Shown here piece by piece: positions 1-5,384 of a DNA stretch of 5,837 nucleotides. Made by a program: the position numbers and the translations under genes. The first letter of the stretch is position 1; each line of letters starts with the position of its first letter. The notes below the pieces were generated by a model. It saw only the letters and a list, made by a program, of their open reading frames with translations, had not been told where the DNA came from and did not search any database. This DNA is from Acidimicrobiia bacterium (lineage in GTDB: Bacteria; Actinomycetota; Acidimicrobiia; Spongiisociales; UBA5794), in assembly GCA_013003515.1 (NCBI GenBank), contig JABDIW010000297.1, positions 1-5,837 on the forward strand, in the 5' to 3' direction.

Positions 1-71
1 TGCGGGTCGTCTTCATAGAACTGCCGCTCGATCTCGTCGAGGATGCGCTGCTCACGTTCGTTGAGGCCCAT
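1..71 (-). CDS. DUF3040 domain protein, N-terminal fragment
   Basis: Only the first 23 codons are in the window; the gene continues past the left edge. The peptide begins MGLNEREQRILDEIERQFYE and then runs acidic (DDP). This matches the N-terminal signature of the actinobacterial DUF3040 family (M-x-L-x-E-x-E-Q-R-x-L-x-E-I-E-x-x-L-x-x-D-D/E-P). From family knowledge, DUF3040 proteins are small, have an acidic amphipathic N-terminal helix followed by transmembrane segments, and have no established function. The ATG at 69-71 is preceded on the minus strand by CAGG about 6 bases upstream, a modest ribosome binding site. It lies 49 bases downstream of dinB on the same strand, so it may be transcribed with dinB, from its own promoter, or both. 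The family call rests on a short stretch and is therefore not certain. Confidence 0.72.
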   Translation of the reverse strand, partial: MGLNEREQRILDEIERQFYEDDP

Positions 72-101
72 TGGGTACCTGCCGCCGGTTGTCGGGTGGC
101 C

Positions 102-107
102 AGTATA
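102..107 (-). promoter_or_regulatory. Candidate -10 box for the DUF3040 gene
   Basis: Read on the minus strand, TATACT within GGTATACTGG is a near-consensus sigma-70-type -10 in the 49-base gap after dinB. It would start transcription near position 95, giving a leader of roughly 25 bases with the CAGG ribosome binding site. I see no convincing -35 hexamer 16-18 bases upstream, where the sequence overlaps the last codons of dinB. This is inference from sequence only. Confidence 0.4.
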
Positions 108-120
108 CCGATGGCCCGAG

Positions 121-1320
121 CTACTCCAGAGGGGGATTTTCGCCCCCCGGAGCCGGGCGTTCGACCAGCCGGGCCGGGCGAACCGCATCGTCCCCAAAGC
201 GATCTCTGACCTGGTTGACGGCCTCGGCGGCTGCGTCGCGGGTGACTGCCGTGAGGTCCATCTGGAGTGGCATGGCGGCGTCTACGAGCCCCGTGACCCC
301 GAGCCCGAGGAGGCGAACTGGCCTGCCTGGCTCGGTCCGGGCCCGCAGCATCGTGGCGGCGCCATGGATCTGATGGGACAGATGGACGGGCGCGGGCTCG
401 GTGTGGCTCCTGGTCAGCGTGGTGAAGTCATCGAACCGAATCTTGAGAGTCACCGTTCGACCCGCAGCGTCCGCACGATGCAGTCGACGGGCGAGACGAT
501 CGCTGAGGTCGAGGAGGGCCCGCTCGATGGCGTCGTCATCGACCAGATCGACGGAGTAGGTCTCCTCGACGGAGATCGACTTGGCTCCGCCGCCGCCGGC
601 CACCACCAGGCGGTCATCGATGCCGGCGGCGAGGGCGCGGAGGTGTCCGCCGATACCGGGTCCGATCCGACGTTCGAGCGCCTGGTCCGGAAGATCCGCC
701 AGCTCCCCGATCGTGGATACGCCGATGGCATCCAACGCCTTCTTGGTCGCATCGCCAACTCCCCACAGCCGACGCACCGGCAGCGGCCGGAGAAACTCGA
801 GCTCGGTCCCTGCGGGAACGACCAGCACCCCATCGGGCTTCGCCATGTCCGAGGCCACCTTGGCGATGAACTTCGTCGTGGCGCCGCCGACCGATGCGGG
901 CAATCCGAGGTGCTCGCTCAATCTGAGACGGATGGCTTCGGCAACCTCGACAGCGGTGTCGTAGTGGTGACGGAGGCCTGAGACATCCAGGAACGCCTCA
1001 TCGACCGACAGCCCTTCGACGAGGTGGGTGAACTCTCCGAACACGGCGAACACATCGCGAGACACCGCCGAATAGAGGCGGTGGTCGGGTGCCACGTAGA
1101 CCGCATGTGGCGCCAGCCGTCGCGCCACAGCCATGGGTGTCGCCGAGCCGACCCCGAACTCGCGGGCTTCGTAGCTGGCGGTCGCCACCACGCCCCTGCG
1201 TCCGAGACCTCCGACCACGACCGGCTTTCCCACCAGCGATGGATCACGGCGTCGCTCGACCTCCACGAAGAAGGCATCCATGTCCACGTGCAGGATCGGC
1301 TCTGTGATGCGGCCGGGCAT
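121..1320 (-). CDS. dinB: DNA polymerase IV (Y-family translesion polymerase DinB)
   Basis: 399 residues. DinB copies past damaged template bases, with low fidelity and no proofreading. The palm begins with ILHVDMDAFF: D13 and D15 with D107-E108 (in GLSVDEAFLDVS) are the metal-binding catalytic acids, and F18 sits at the steric-gate position that excludes ribonucleotides. The finger motif ATASYEAREFGV (residues 46-57) contacts the incoming nucleotide. A helix-hairpin-helix thumb follows (about 185-235, with GVGDATKKALDAIG), then the little finger (about 245-347). The expected beta-clamp peptide is seen only as degenerate PLQMDLT (351-357). I chose the ATG at 1318-1320. The frame opens 16 codons further upstream at 1368, but that would overlap the divergent phosphatase start, and the shorter form matches the family N-terminus and sits 6 bases after a -10-like box. 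No LexA-like SOS box is visible upstream. Identification is secure. Confidence 0.95.
   Translation of the reverse strand: MPGRITEPILHVDMDAFFVEVERRRDPSLVGKPVVVGGLGRRGVVATASYEAREFGVGSATPMAVARRLAPHAVYVAPDHRLYSAVSRDVFAVFGEFTHLVEGLSVDEAFLDVSGLRHHYDTAVEVAEAIRLRLSEHLGLPASVGGATTKFIAKVASDMAKPDGVLVVPAGTELEFLRPLPVRRLWGVGDATKKALDAIGVSTIGELADLPDQALERRIGPGIGGHLRALAAGIDDRLVVAGGGGAKSISVEETYSVDLVDDDAIERALLDLSDRLARRLHRADAAGRTVTLKIRFDDFTTLTRSHTEPAPVHLSHQIHGAATMLRARTEPGRPVRLLGLGVTGLVDAAMPLQMDLTAVTRDAAAEAVNQVRDRFGDDAVRPARLVERPAPGGENPPLE
131..148 (-). terminator. Weak candidate hairpin at the 3' end of dinB
   Basis: The minus strand reads five G, a short A-rich loop (GCGAAAAT) and five C, within the last codons of dinB. 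The G/C stem is strong but only about 5 bp, and no T run follows. It could act as a T-less actinobacterial terminator or attenuator between dinB and the DUF3040 gene, or could simply be codon content (Pro-Gly-Gly-Glu-Asn-Pro-Pro). Confidence 0.2.
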
Positions 1321-1326
1321 GGCCCG

Positions 1327-1332
1327 AGTATC
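1327..1332 (-). promoter_or_regulatory. Candidate leaderless -10 box for dinB
   Basis: The minus strand reads GATACT, then six bases (CGGGCC), then the dinB ATG. A last hexamer base 7 positions before the start puts the transcription start at the ATG itself, the usual geometry of leaderless actinobacterial promoters. No Shine-Dalgarno is present, and no good -35 is seen. Confidence 0.45.
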
Positions 1333-1345
1333 CCAGCCGGACCGG

Positions 1346-1351
1346 TAGCGT
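1346..1351 (+). promoter_or_regulatory. Candidate leaderless -10 box for the histidine phosphatase gene
   Basis: TAGCGT fits the actinobacterial TANNNT -10 pattern and is followed by seven bases (CGCCGAT) and then the GTG start at 1359. There is no Shine-Dalgarno. It faces away from the dinB -10, with only 13 bases between the two hexamers, so each promoter's -35 region would overlap the other's -10. Confidence 0.45.
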
Positions 1352-1358
1352 CGCCGAT

Positions 1359-2000
1359 GTGAGCGCACGTATCGCCCTCGTCCGTCACGGGGAGGTCCAC
1401 AACCCCGACCACGTGGTGTACGCCGATCTCGACGGATTCGGCCTCAATGCCCGCGGCTGGGCCCAGGCCGCAGCCACGGCGGCCCGCCTCGTCGAGTTGG
1501 GCGTTGCCGCCATCGTCACCTCTCCGCTCCAGCGGGCCGTCGAGACTGGCGGCGCCATCGCGGCGAGCACCGGGATGGCTCCCACCATCGATGAACGCCT
1601 CACAGAATGGCTGCTTGGATCGCGATGGGCCGGCACCGTGTGGGAGGACCTACCCGAGGTCTTCCCCGGCGAGCTCGAGGCGTACCTGGAACACCCGACA
1701 GACCTCCCCTTCAGCCCGGAGAGCATCGATGACGTGGCCAGGCGAGTCGAGGATGCGGTCGCCGACAACGTCGCCGAGAACGGCCTCGTGGTGTTCGTGT
1801 CCCACCAGGATCCCGTCCAGTCAGCCCGCATCCAGCTCACCGGGGGCGCCCTGGAGCACCTGCACGTTTCCAAGCCGGGACACGGGTCGATCGTCCTGCT
1901 CGAACGGCGGGGCAGGGCGTGGTCCGAGCTCGAATACTGGGAGCCGGACCAGGGACTGCAGTTCCCGCCGGTCGAGCAAGCACCCGCCGACTCTCCCTAG
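1359..2000 (+). CDS. Histidine phosphatase family protein (phosphoglycerate mutase-like)
   Basis: 213 residues, cytoplasmic, with no signal peptide. The family transfers phosphate to a catalytic histidine from small metabolites or, less often, proteins. The N-terminal LVRHGE motif gives nucleophile H10 and phosphate-binding R9. TSPLQRAVETG supplies the second arginine, R59. E83 in LTEWLLG is placed as the acid/base, and H149 in FVSHQDPVQ is the second histidine. All core residues are therefore present and the enzyme should be active. Length is normal for the short branch of the superfamily that includes GpmB- and CobC-like phosphatases. The substrate cannot be told from sequence. The GTG start at 1359 leaves no room for a ribosome binding site but fits the leaderless promoter, and LVRHG begins at residue 7 as usual for the family. 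The C-terminal tail (about 195-213) is proline-rich and probably disordered. Confidence 0.9.
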   Translation: MSARIALVRHGEVHNPDHVVYADLDGFGLNARGWAQAAATAARLVELGVAAIVTSPLQRAVETGGAIAASTGMAPTIDERLTEWLLGSRWAGTVWEDLPEVFPGELEAYLEHPTDLPFSPESIDDVARRVEDAVADNVAENGLVVFVSHQDPVQSARIQLTGGALEHLHVSKPGHGSIVLLERRGRAWSELEYWEPDQGLQFPPVEQAPADSP

Positions 2001-2003
2001 ACT
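1998..2003 (+). promoter_or_regulatory. Candidate -10 box overlapping the phosphatase stop codon
   Basis: TAGACT fits TANNNT, and its first three bases are the TAG stop of the phosphatase gene. Nine bases follow before the ATG at 2013, so transcription would begin about 3 bases before the start, making the message nearly leaderless. There is no Shine-Dalgarno and no clear -35. The lipoprotein gene may also receive read-through from the phosphatase gene. Confidence 0.4.
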
Positions 2004-2012
2004 CTCGCCTCC

Positions 2013-2528
2013 ATGCCTGCCCATCACCATCACCGCATGACACGCATCGGAGCAACGCTGGCAGCGCTCGCCCTGATGGTGACTGCCTGTGCCAGTGGCC
2101 CGAGTCCCGAGGCGCTGGAGCGGAACCTGACCCCGTCCACCACGACGACGACCGAACCGCTCCCTGAAGGTGTGGTGATCGTGGTGATCGAGAACGGTGC
2201 GTTCCGACCGTCGAACCTCGAGCTCGATCTCGTGGAGACCTACATCGTCGAATGGCGCCACCAGGACACCCAGTCGATCGACGATGAGGGCAATCCACGA
2301 ACCTTCAGTATCGAGACCCGAAGGGGCGAGCTCGGTGCACAAGCTCGAGCCGCTCAGGAGACCGGAGACCCCGACGCACGGTGCAGTCCGTGTGTCGAGT
2401 TCGAGATCGAGCTCGGCGAGGTCCACCAGATCGATTTCAGGGACCTGGAGCCGGGTCTGTATCGCTACTTCACCTTCCTCGGTCAGAATCGGATTCCGGG
2501 CACGATCGACTCGCGCCCGGCTCAGTAG
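2013..2528 (+). CDS. Lipoprotein with a degenerate cupredoxin-like domain
   Basis: 171 residues. A signal peptide with a hydrophobic core (about 12-23) ends in lipobox VTAC, so C26 would be lipidated and the protein anchored outside the cytoplasmic membrane. A linker with five consecutive threonines (43-47) follows. Residues about 53-167 resemble a cupredoxin (plastocyanin/amicyanin type): strand VIVVIENGAFRPSNLELD, then a tryptophan strand (YIVEWRHQD) and a closing GLYRYF...PGTI strand. The expected copper ligands look replaced: the first His position (NPRTFS) by R96, and the Cys/His/Met loop by T154, L156/G157 and I161. A CSPC pair (C124, C127) lies in an insertion of about 25-30 residues and could form a disulfide or bind a metal. 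Start choice: ATG 2013 fits the promoter and gives an n-region with four histidines; ATG 2037 (MTRIGATLAAL) is the alternative and equally good as a signal peptide. The lipoprotein call is firm. The fold is inferred, and the role unknown. Confidence 0.78.
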   Translation: MPAHHHHRMTRIGATLAALALMVTACASGPSPEALERNLTPSTTTTTEPLPEGVVIVVIENGAFRPSNLELDLVETYIVEWRHQDTQSIDDEGNPRTFSIETRRGELGAQARAAQETGDPDARCSPCVEFEIELGEVHQIDFRDLEPGLYRYFTFLGQNRIPGTIDSRPAQ

Positions 2529-2556
2529 CCGACAGCCGCCGCTCGAGCGGCATAAT
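2529..2556 (+). promoter_or_regulatory. Candidate promoter of the three-gene membrane operon
   Basis: CCGACA (2529-2534, 4 of 6 to TTGACA) is followed by a 16-base spacer and CATAAT (2551-2556, 5 of 6 to TATAAT). Six bases then lead to the ATG at 2563, so transcription should start at or next to the A of the ATG. It is the best-formed promoter in the window and fills most of the 34-base gap after the lipoprotein gene. Confidence 0.55.
2538..2551. repeat. Perfect 14-bp palindrome in the promoter spacer, possible operator
   Basis: GCCGCTCGAGCGGC reads the same on both strands and occupies the -35/-10 spacer, touching the first base of the -10. That is a typical place for a dimeric repressor site. 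As RNA it could also fold a 5-bp stem with a TCGA loop just after the lipoprotein stop, but no T run follows, so a terminator is less likely. The operator role is inferred. Confidence 0.4.
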
Positions 2557-2562
2557 CAGCCC

Positions 2563-3264
2563 ATGGCACCCTTCGTCGCCAGCGCCGTCTTCGTTGTCTC
2601 AGCCCTCGTCGGGACGACGTGGCTGATCCTCGACCCTGAGATCGGTGGTGCCGGCACACTCATCGGGCTTGGCCTCCTGGTGCTCGCCATGGTCGCCATG
2701 GCGGCACTCTTGCTCGTGCACGCTCCCTGGGGCCGCGCCCTCGGAGCTGGCGTGTCCATTGCGTACCTTCTCGCTGCCGTCGTCCCCGATCCGACCTGGG
2801 GAGCGGCCACCACTGGAGTGTTGGCACTGGTTGCGCTCGGGTCGCTGAGCGGCCCCTGGCTGACGCCATGGCTTCGCCGCCTCCCGCCGCCCGACGGTGT
2901 CGGCCCTCGCCCCATGACGCTGGCCCTGACACTCGTCGGGTTCCCGGTGGTTGCCGGCATCGGAGGTATCGACGGAGTCGACGCCGCCCACGTCGTGGCC
3001 GGGGTGGCGGTCCCCATCGTGGGGTGGAGCTACGCAACCGGGCATCCGTGGGGTCTGTGGGCAGCCCGGACCGTGGTCCCTGCTCTCGGGGCCTGGGCGG
3101 CGTTCTCGTCCGGACTGCCGTGGTCTCTGGCGGTGGCGGCAACGACGATCACGGTGCTGGTGATGGCATGGACGCCCGAGGCGGGCAGAGCCATTCGCCC
3201 CTTGTATTCGACCCTTCCCGGCCCGCGGCGAGGAAGACCGATCCCCACTCGTGAGCCATCATGA
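2563..3264 (+). CDS. Polytopic membrane protein of unknown function
   Basis: 233 residues; I do not recognise the family. It is strongly hydrophobic, with about six to eight likely transmembrane segments (roughly 4-22, 30-52, 58-76, 82-99, 119-136, 142-159 and 185-203, plus a possible one near 170-183). A proline/arginine-containing loop (about 103-117, WLRRLPPPDG) separates two hydrophobic halves. The C-terminal tail (about 205-233) is basic and proline-rich with several arginines, suggesting by the positive-inside rule that it faces the cytoplasm. No catalytic motif is evident. The frame is open well upstream of the gene, but ATG 2563 is the first start after the preceding gene ends and lies 6 bases after a good -10 box. 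Its TGA overlaps the next ATG in ATGA, implying translational coupling. This is a real gene with unknown function. Confidence 0.8.
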   Translation: MAPFVASAVFVVSALVGTTWLILDPEIGGAGTLIGLGLLVLAMVAMAALLLVHAPWGRALGAGVSIAYLLAAVVPDPTWGAATTGVLALVALGSLSGPWLTPWLRRLPPPDGVGPRPMTLALTLVGFPVVAGIGGIDGVDAAHVVAGVAVPIVGWSYATGHPWGLWAARTVVPALGAWAAFSSGLPWSLAVAATTITVLVMAWTPEAGRAIRPLYSTLPGPRRGRPIPTREPS

Positions 3265-3653
3265 GGTGGGTACTCGGCGGGGTGATCGTCGGAGGAGTGG
3301 TCGGGTGGTTGGTCGGGAGTTTCCCCGGAGCCGTCGTCGGTGCCCTGGCCTCCGGTTTCGTGGCGGCCGGGATCGGACCGCTCCAGATCAAACCCGTGAT
3401 CGTGCTTCCCGTCATCGGCGGTGCCGTGGCCGGCGGCCTCATCGGATCGAGCATCGTGCGGATCCTGTGTCGCGACGCCGCCGGGGGCTGTCCCGTGTGG
3501 CAGTTGATGGCCGGTCTGGTTACGGCGATAGGAGCGGCAGTCGGCATCGCGGTCGTCGTGACCCTGACGACGCGGTCGCTGGACGAGTACCGCGAAGCGG
3601 CTGCGGCAGGTCGTGAGCCTCCGGGCCCGGGATGTGAGACGGGCGACGAGTGA
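3261..3653 (+). CDS. Small membrane protein with a glycine zipper, unknown function
   Basis: 130 residues with about four hydrophobic segments (roughly 3-20, 22-38, 45-67 and 80-102) and a short charged, probably soluble tail (104-130). The first two segments carry glycines exactly every fourth residue at 7, 11, 15, 19, 23 and 27; a second run is at 54, 58 and 62, and a third pair at 91 and 95. Such GxxxG faces let transmembrane helices pack closely, so the protein may oligomerise or pack against the neighbouring operon products. Two cysteines (C70, C77) flank the loop before the last segment and might form a disulfide if that loop is outside the cell. The ATG start overlaps the TGA of the upstream gene (ATGA), and its own stop overlaps the next start (GTGA). 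I do not recognise a named family. Confidence 0.78.
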   Translation: MRWVLGGVIVGGVVGWLVGSFPGAVVGALASGFVAAGIGPLQIKPVIVLPVIGGAVAGGLIGSSIVRILCRDAAGGCPVWQLMAGLVTAIGAAVGIAVVVTLTTRSLDEYREAAAAGREPPGPGCETGDE

Positions 3654-3868
3654 CCCAGCCGACCGCGTCGGTGTCCCGGTCACTGGCGACGATCGGGCTG
3701 GCGGTGAGCGGCCCGATCGCCTTCTTCACGGGTCTCTTCGCTGCCGCGATGGTGCCCGGGGGTGTGCCTCGTCCCCTGCTCATCGTCTTCCTGGCAGCTG
3801 CGCTCGCTTCACTTCTCTGCGGTGCGGCGTATGTGCTGGCCTGGCAACGAGAGGCCGCAGACTCCTAG
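3650..3868 (+). CDS. Small two-helix membrane protein, unknown function
   Basis: 72 residues with two clear hydrophobic segments (about 12-34 and 42-65) joined by a short loop containing VPGGVPRP, so a helical hairpin. The C-terminal tail is short and charged (WQREAADS). No family is recognised. The GTG start sits in a GTGA overlap with the stop of the previous gene, the same coupling pattern as the pair before it, which is the main support for this short gene being real and belonging to the operon. Its TAG stop shares a CTAG palindrome with the stop of convergent fabF, so the gene fits exactly into the space left by its neighbours. Confidence 0.7.
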   Translation: MTQPTASVSRSLATIGLAVSGPIAFFTGLFAAAMVPGGVPRPLLIVFLAAALASLLCGAAYVLAWQREAADS

Positions 3869-5103
3869 ACCCGGGAGAAGATGAGGGCGACGTTGTGCCC
3901 GCCGAACCCGAAGGAGTTGCTCATGGCATGGTCGAAGGTGGCCTCACGTGCCGTGTTGGGCACGTAATCCAGATCGCACTCGGGATCCGGATCGTCGAGG
4001 TTGATCGTGGGCGGAATCACGCCCTCGTTGATCGCCTTGATGCACACGAGCGCCTCGAGAGCACCTGCCCCGCCCAGGAGGTGACCCGTCATCGATTTCG
4101 TCGACGAGATCGCCAGATCTTGAGCCGAGGAGCCGAAAGCGGCCTTGATCGCATTCGTCTCGGTGACGTCGTTGGCTTGTGTGGACGTGCCATGGGCGTT
4201 GATGTAGCCGATGTCCGACGCATCGAGCCCAGCGGAATCGAGGGCCATCACCATGGCCCGGGCGGCTCCCGTTCCTCCGGGGCGAGGCAAGGTGATGTGG
4301 AAGCCGTCGGCAGACATGCCGTATCCGGTGACCTCGGCGTAGATCGTGGCGCCGCGCGCTGCCGCGTGCTCGTAGTCCTCGAGGATCAGGGCCGCTGCAC
4401 CCTCCCCCATCACAAAGCCATCGCGACCACGGTCGAACGGTCGGCTGGCGCCCTCGGGGTCGTCGTTGCGGGTGGACAGCGCCCGGGCTTGGGAGAACCC
4501 GGCCATGGCGAACTCGCAGATCCCGGCCTCGGTTCCACCCGCGACCATGACATCTGCCCAGCCCCGCTTGATGATCTCGGCGGCATCGCCGATGGCGTTG
4601 GCCGAGGCGGCGCAGGCCGTCACCGTGCAGGTGTTGGGGCCATAGAGGTGATAGGCGATCGACACCACGCCTCCCGCCATGTTCGAGATGATCTTGGTGA
4701 TGGCCAGAGGACTCACGCGACCCGGCCCTCGCTCACGCATCACATCGATCTCGTCCTGGAAGGTCTGAATCCCGCCGATGCCGGAACCAACGACGACACC
4801 TGCCCGATTGCCCGCCGGGTCGTCCTCCTCGTAGGAGATACCCGCATCGTCGAGGGCCTGGCCGGTGGCTACCCAGAACAACTGGGCATTGCGGTCGAGG
4901 CGTCGCGCTTCTTTGCGCGGGATGGTCACCTCGGGATCGAAGCCGGTGACCTCTGCCGCAATCGTCGCCGGCAGGTGTGAGGCGTCGAAGAGCGTGATGT
5001 CTCCAATACCCGAGACACCGGAGACGAGGTTGCCCCAGACCTCGTCGACACCCTGACCCACGGGGGTCACGGCACCGAGACCGGTGACCACGACGCGGCG
5101 CAT
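3865..5103 (-). CDS. fabF: Beta-ketoacyl-ACP synthase II (FabF)
   Basis: 412 residues, the normal length. FabF condenses malonyl-ACP with an acyl-ACP, releasing CO2 and lengthening the fatty acid by two carbons, in the cytoplasm. The thiolase fold is complete. It starts RRVVVTGLGAVTPVG, and the nucleophile is C164 in VTACAASANAIGDA. The catalytic histidines are H304 (NAHGTSTQAND) and H341 (GHLLGGAGALEA), with K336 in SSTKSMTGH. The C-terminal NSFGFGGHN loop (396-404) is intact. These residues sit one position after their Escherichia coli FabF counterparts. The EGAAALILEDYEHA and RPFDRGRDGF stretches are also typical. The ATG start lies two bases after the acpP stop (TGA-CG-ATG) with only a weak G-rich ribosome binding site inside acpP, so translation is probably coupled. 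It is the last gene of the fab run on this strand. KAS I and polyketide synthase relatives are less likely given the adjacent acpP and fabG. Confidence 0.96.
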   Translation of the reverse strand: MRRVVVTGLGAVTPVGQGVDEVWGNLVSGVSGIGDITLFDASHLPATIAAEVTGFDPEVTIPRKEARRLDRNAQLFWVATGQALDDAGISYEEDDPAGNRAGVVVGSGIGGIQTFQDEIDVMRERGPGRVSPLAITKIISNMAGGVVSIAYHLYGPNTCTVTACAASANAIGDAAEIIKRGWADVMVAGGTEAGICEFAMAGFSQARALSTRNDDPEGASRPFDRGRDGFVMGEGAAALILEDYEHAAARGATIYAEVTGYGMSADGFHITLPRPGGTGAARAMVMALDSAGLDASDIGYINAHGTSTQANDVTETNAIKAAFGSSAQDLAISSTKSMTGHLLGGAGALEALVCIKAINEGVIPPTINLDDPDPECDLDYVPNTAREATFDHAMSNSFGFGGHNVALIFSRV

Positions 5104-5105
5104 CG

Positions 5106-5351
5106 TCAGCCGCCCAGCTTCGACTCGACCAGATCGACGGCCTGCCCGACGGTGCCGATCTTCTCGGCTTCCTCATCGGGGATGGTGACGTCGAAGTTGT
5201 CCTCGAGCGCCATCAGCAACTCGACGACCCCGAGCGAGTCGACCTCGAGGTCTTCCTCGAATGTCGCACTCATCGTGATCTTGTCACGATCGATCCCGAG
5301 CTCCTCGACGAGGAGGTCGGACATCTTGCTCTCGATTTCGGAGCGATCCAT
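5106..5351 (-). CDS. acpP: Acyl carrier protein
   Basis: 81 residues, acidic, and of standard length. ACP carries the growing acyl chain on a 4'-phosphopantetheine arm attached to serine; here that is S39 in the DSL motif, within DLEVDSLGVVELLMALED. Four helices are expected: an N-terminal one (about 3-16), helix II starting at the DSL serine (39-52), the short helix III (IPDEEAEKI, 57-65) and a C-terminal one (about 68-78). Helix II is rich in Glu and Asp, as needed for docking to FabF and FabG. The usual DLGADSLD motif is DLEVDSLG here, a mild variant. A strong Shine-Dalgarno precedes the ATG, which suits a gene needing high expression. It lies between fabG (33 bases upstream) and fabF (2 bases downstream), which marks it as the fatty acid synthesis ACP. 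Confidence 0.95.
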   Translation of the reverse strand: MDRSEIESKMSDLLVEELGIDRDKITMSATFEEDLEVDSLGVVELLMALEDNFDVTIPDEEAEKIGTVGQAVDLVESKLGG

Positions 5352-5357
5352 GTTGTT

Positions 5358-5365
5358 CCCTTCTT
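5358..5365 (-). promoter_or_regulatory. Strong ribosome binding site of acpP
   Basis: The minus strand reads AAGAAGGG six bases before the acpP ATG, with AAGGGA as the core. It is the only strong Shine-Dalgarno I see in the window and stands out against the SD-less first genes, consistent with acpP being an internal operon gene that needs high translation. Confidence 0.7.
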
Positions 5366-5384
5366 GATTGAGCGTCCTGTCTTG

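Noticed and set aside
43..981. A 312-codon open frame on the plus strand opposite dinB.
   Set aside because: It is antisense to a clear DinB, its product has no recognisable motif, and it runs through the DUF3040 start and its upstream region. It is best explained by GC-rich codon structure.
1321..1368. A longer DinB N-terminus starting at 1368 (16 extra residues).
   Set aside because: The extra residues are arginine-rich and unlike the family, would overlap the divergent phosphatase start, and would leave the -10-like box at 1327-1332 inside the gene.
2172..2189. Tandem direct repeat of GTGGTGATC in the lipoprotein gene.
   Set aside because: Only two 9-base copies, encoding the Val-Val-Ile-Val-Val-Ile beta strand. 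Codon choice is enough to explain it.
2197..2562. An N-terminal extension of the 233-residue membrane protein by 122 codons.
   Set aside because: It runs through the lipoprotein gene in another frame. The extension is Ser/Arg/Pro-rich shadow sequence, and the promoter and ATG at 2563 give a normal hydrophobic N-terminus.
3862..3877. Short inverted repeat CTCC...GGAG at the convergent gene ends, considered as a bidirectional terminator.
   Set aside because: Only a 4-bp stem, with no T run on either side. Too weak to call.
3613..4980. A 455-codon open frame on the plus strand opposite fabF.
   Set aside because: It lies antisense to a complete, fully conserved FabF. Its product is rich in Arg, Gly, His and Asp with no domain, as expected for the complement of GC-rich codons. 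It also overlaps the coherent end of the membrane operon in another frame.
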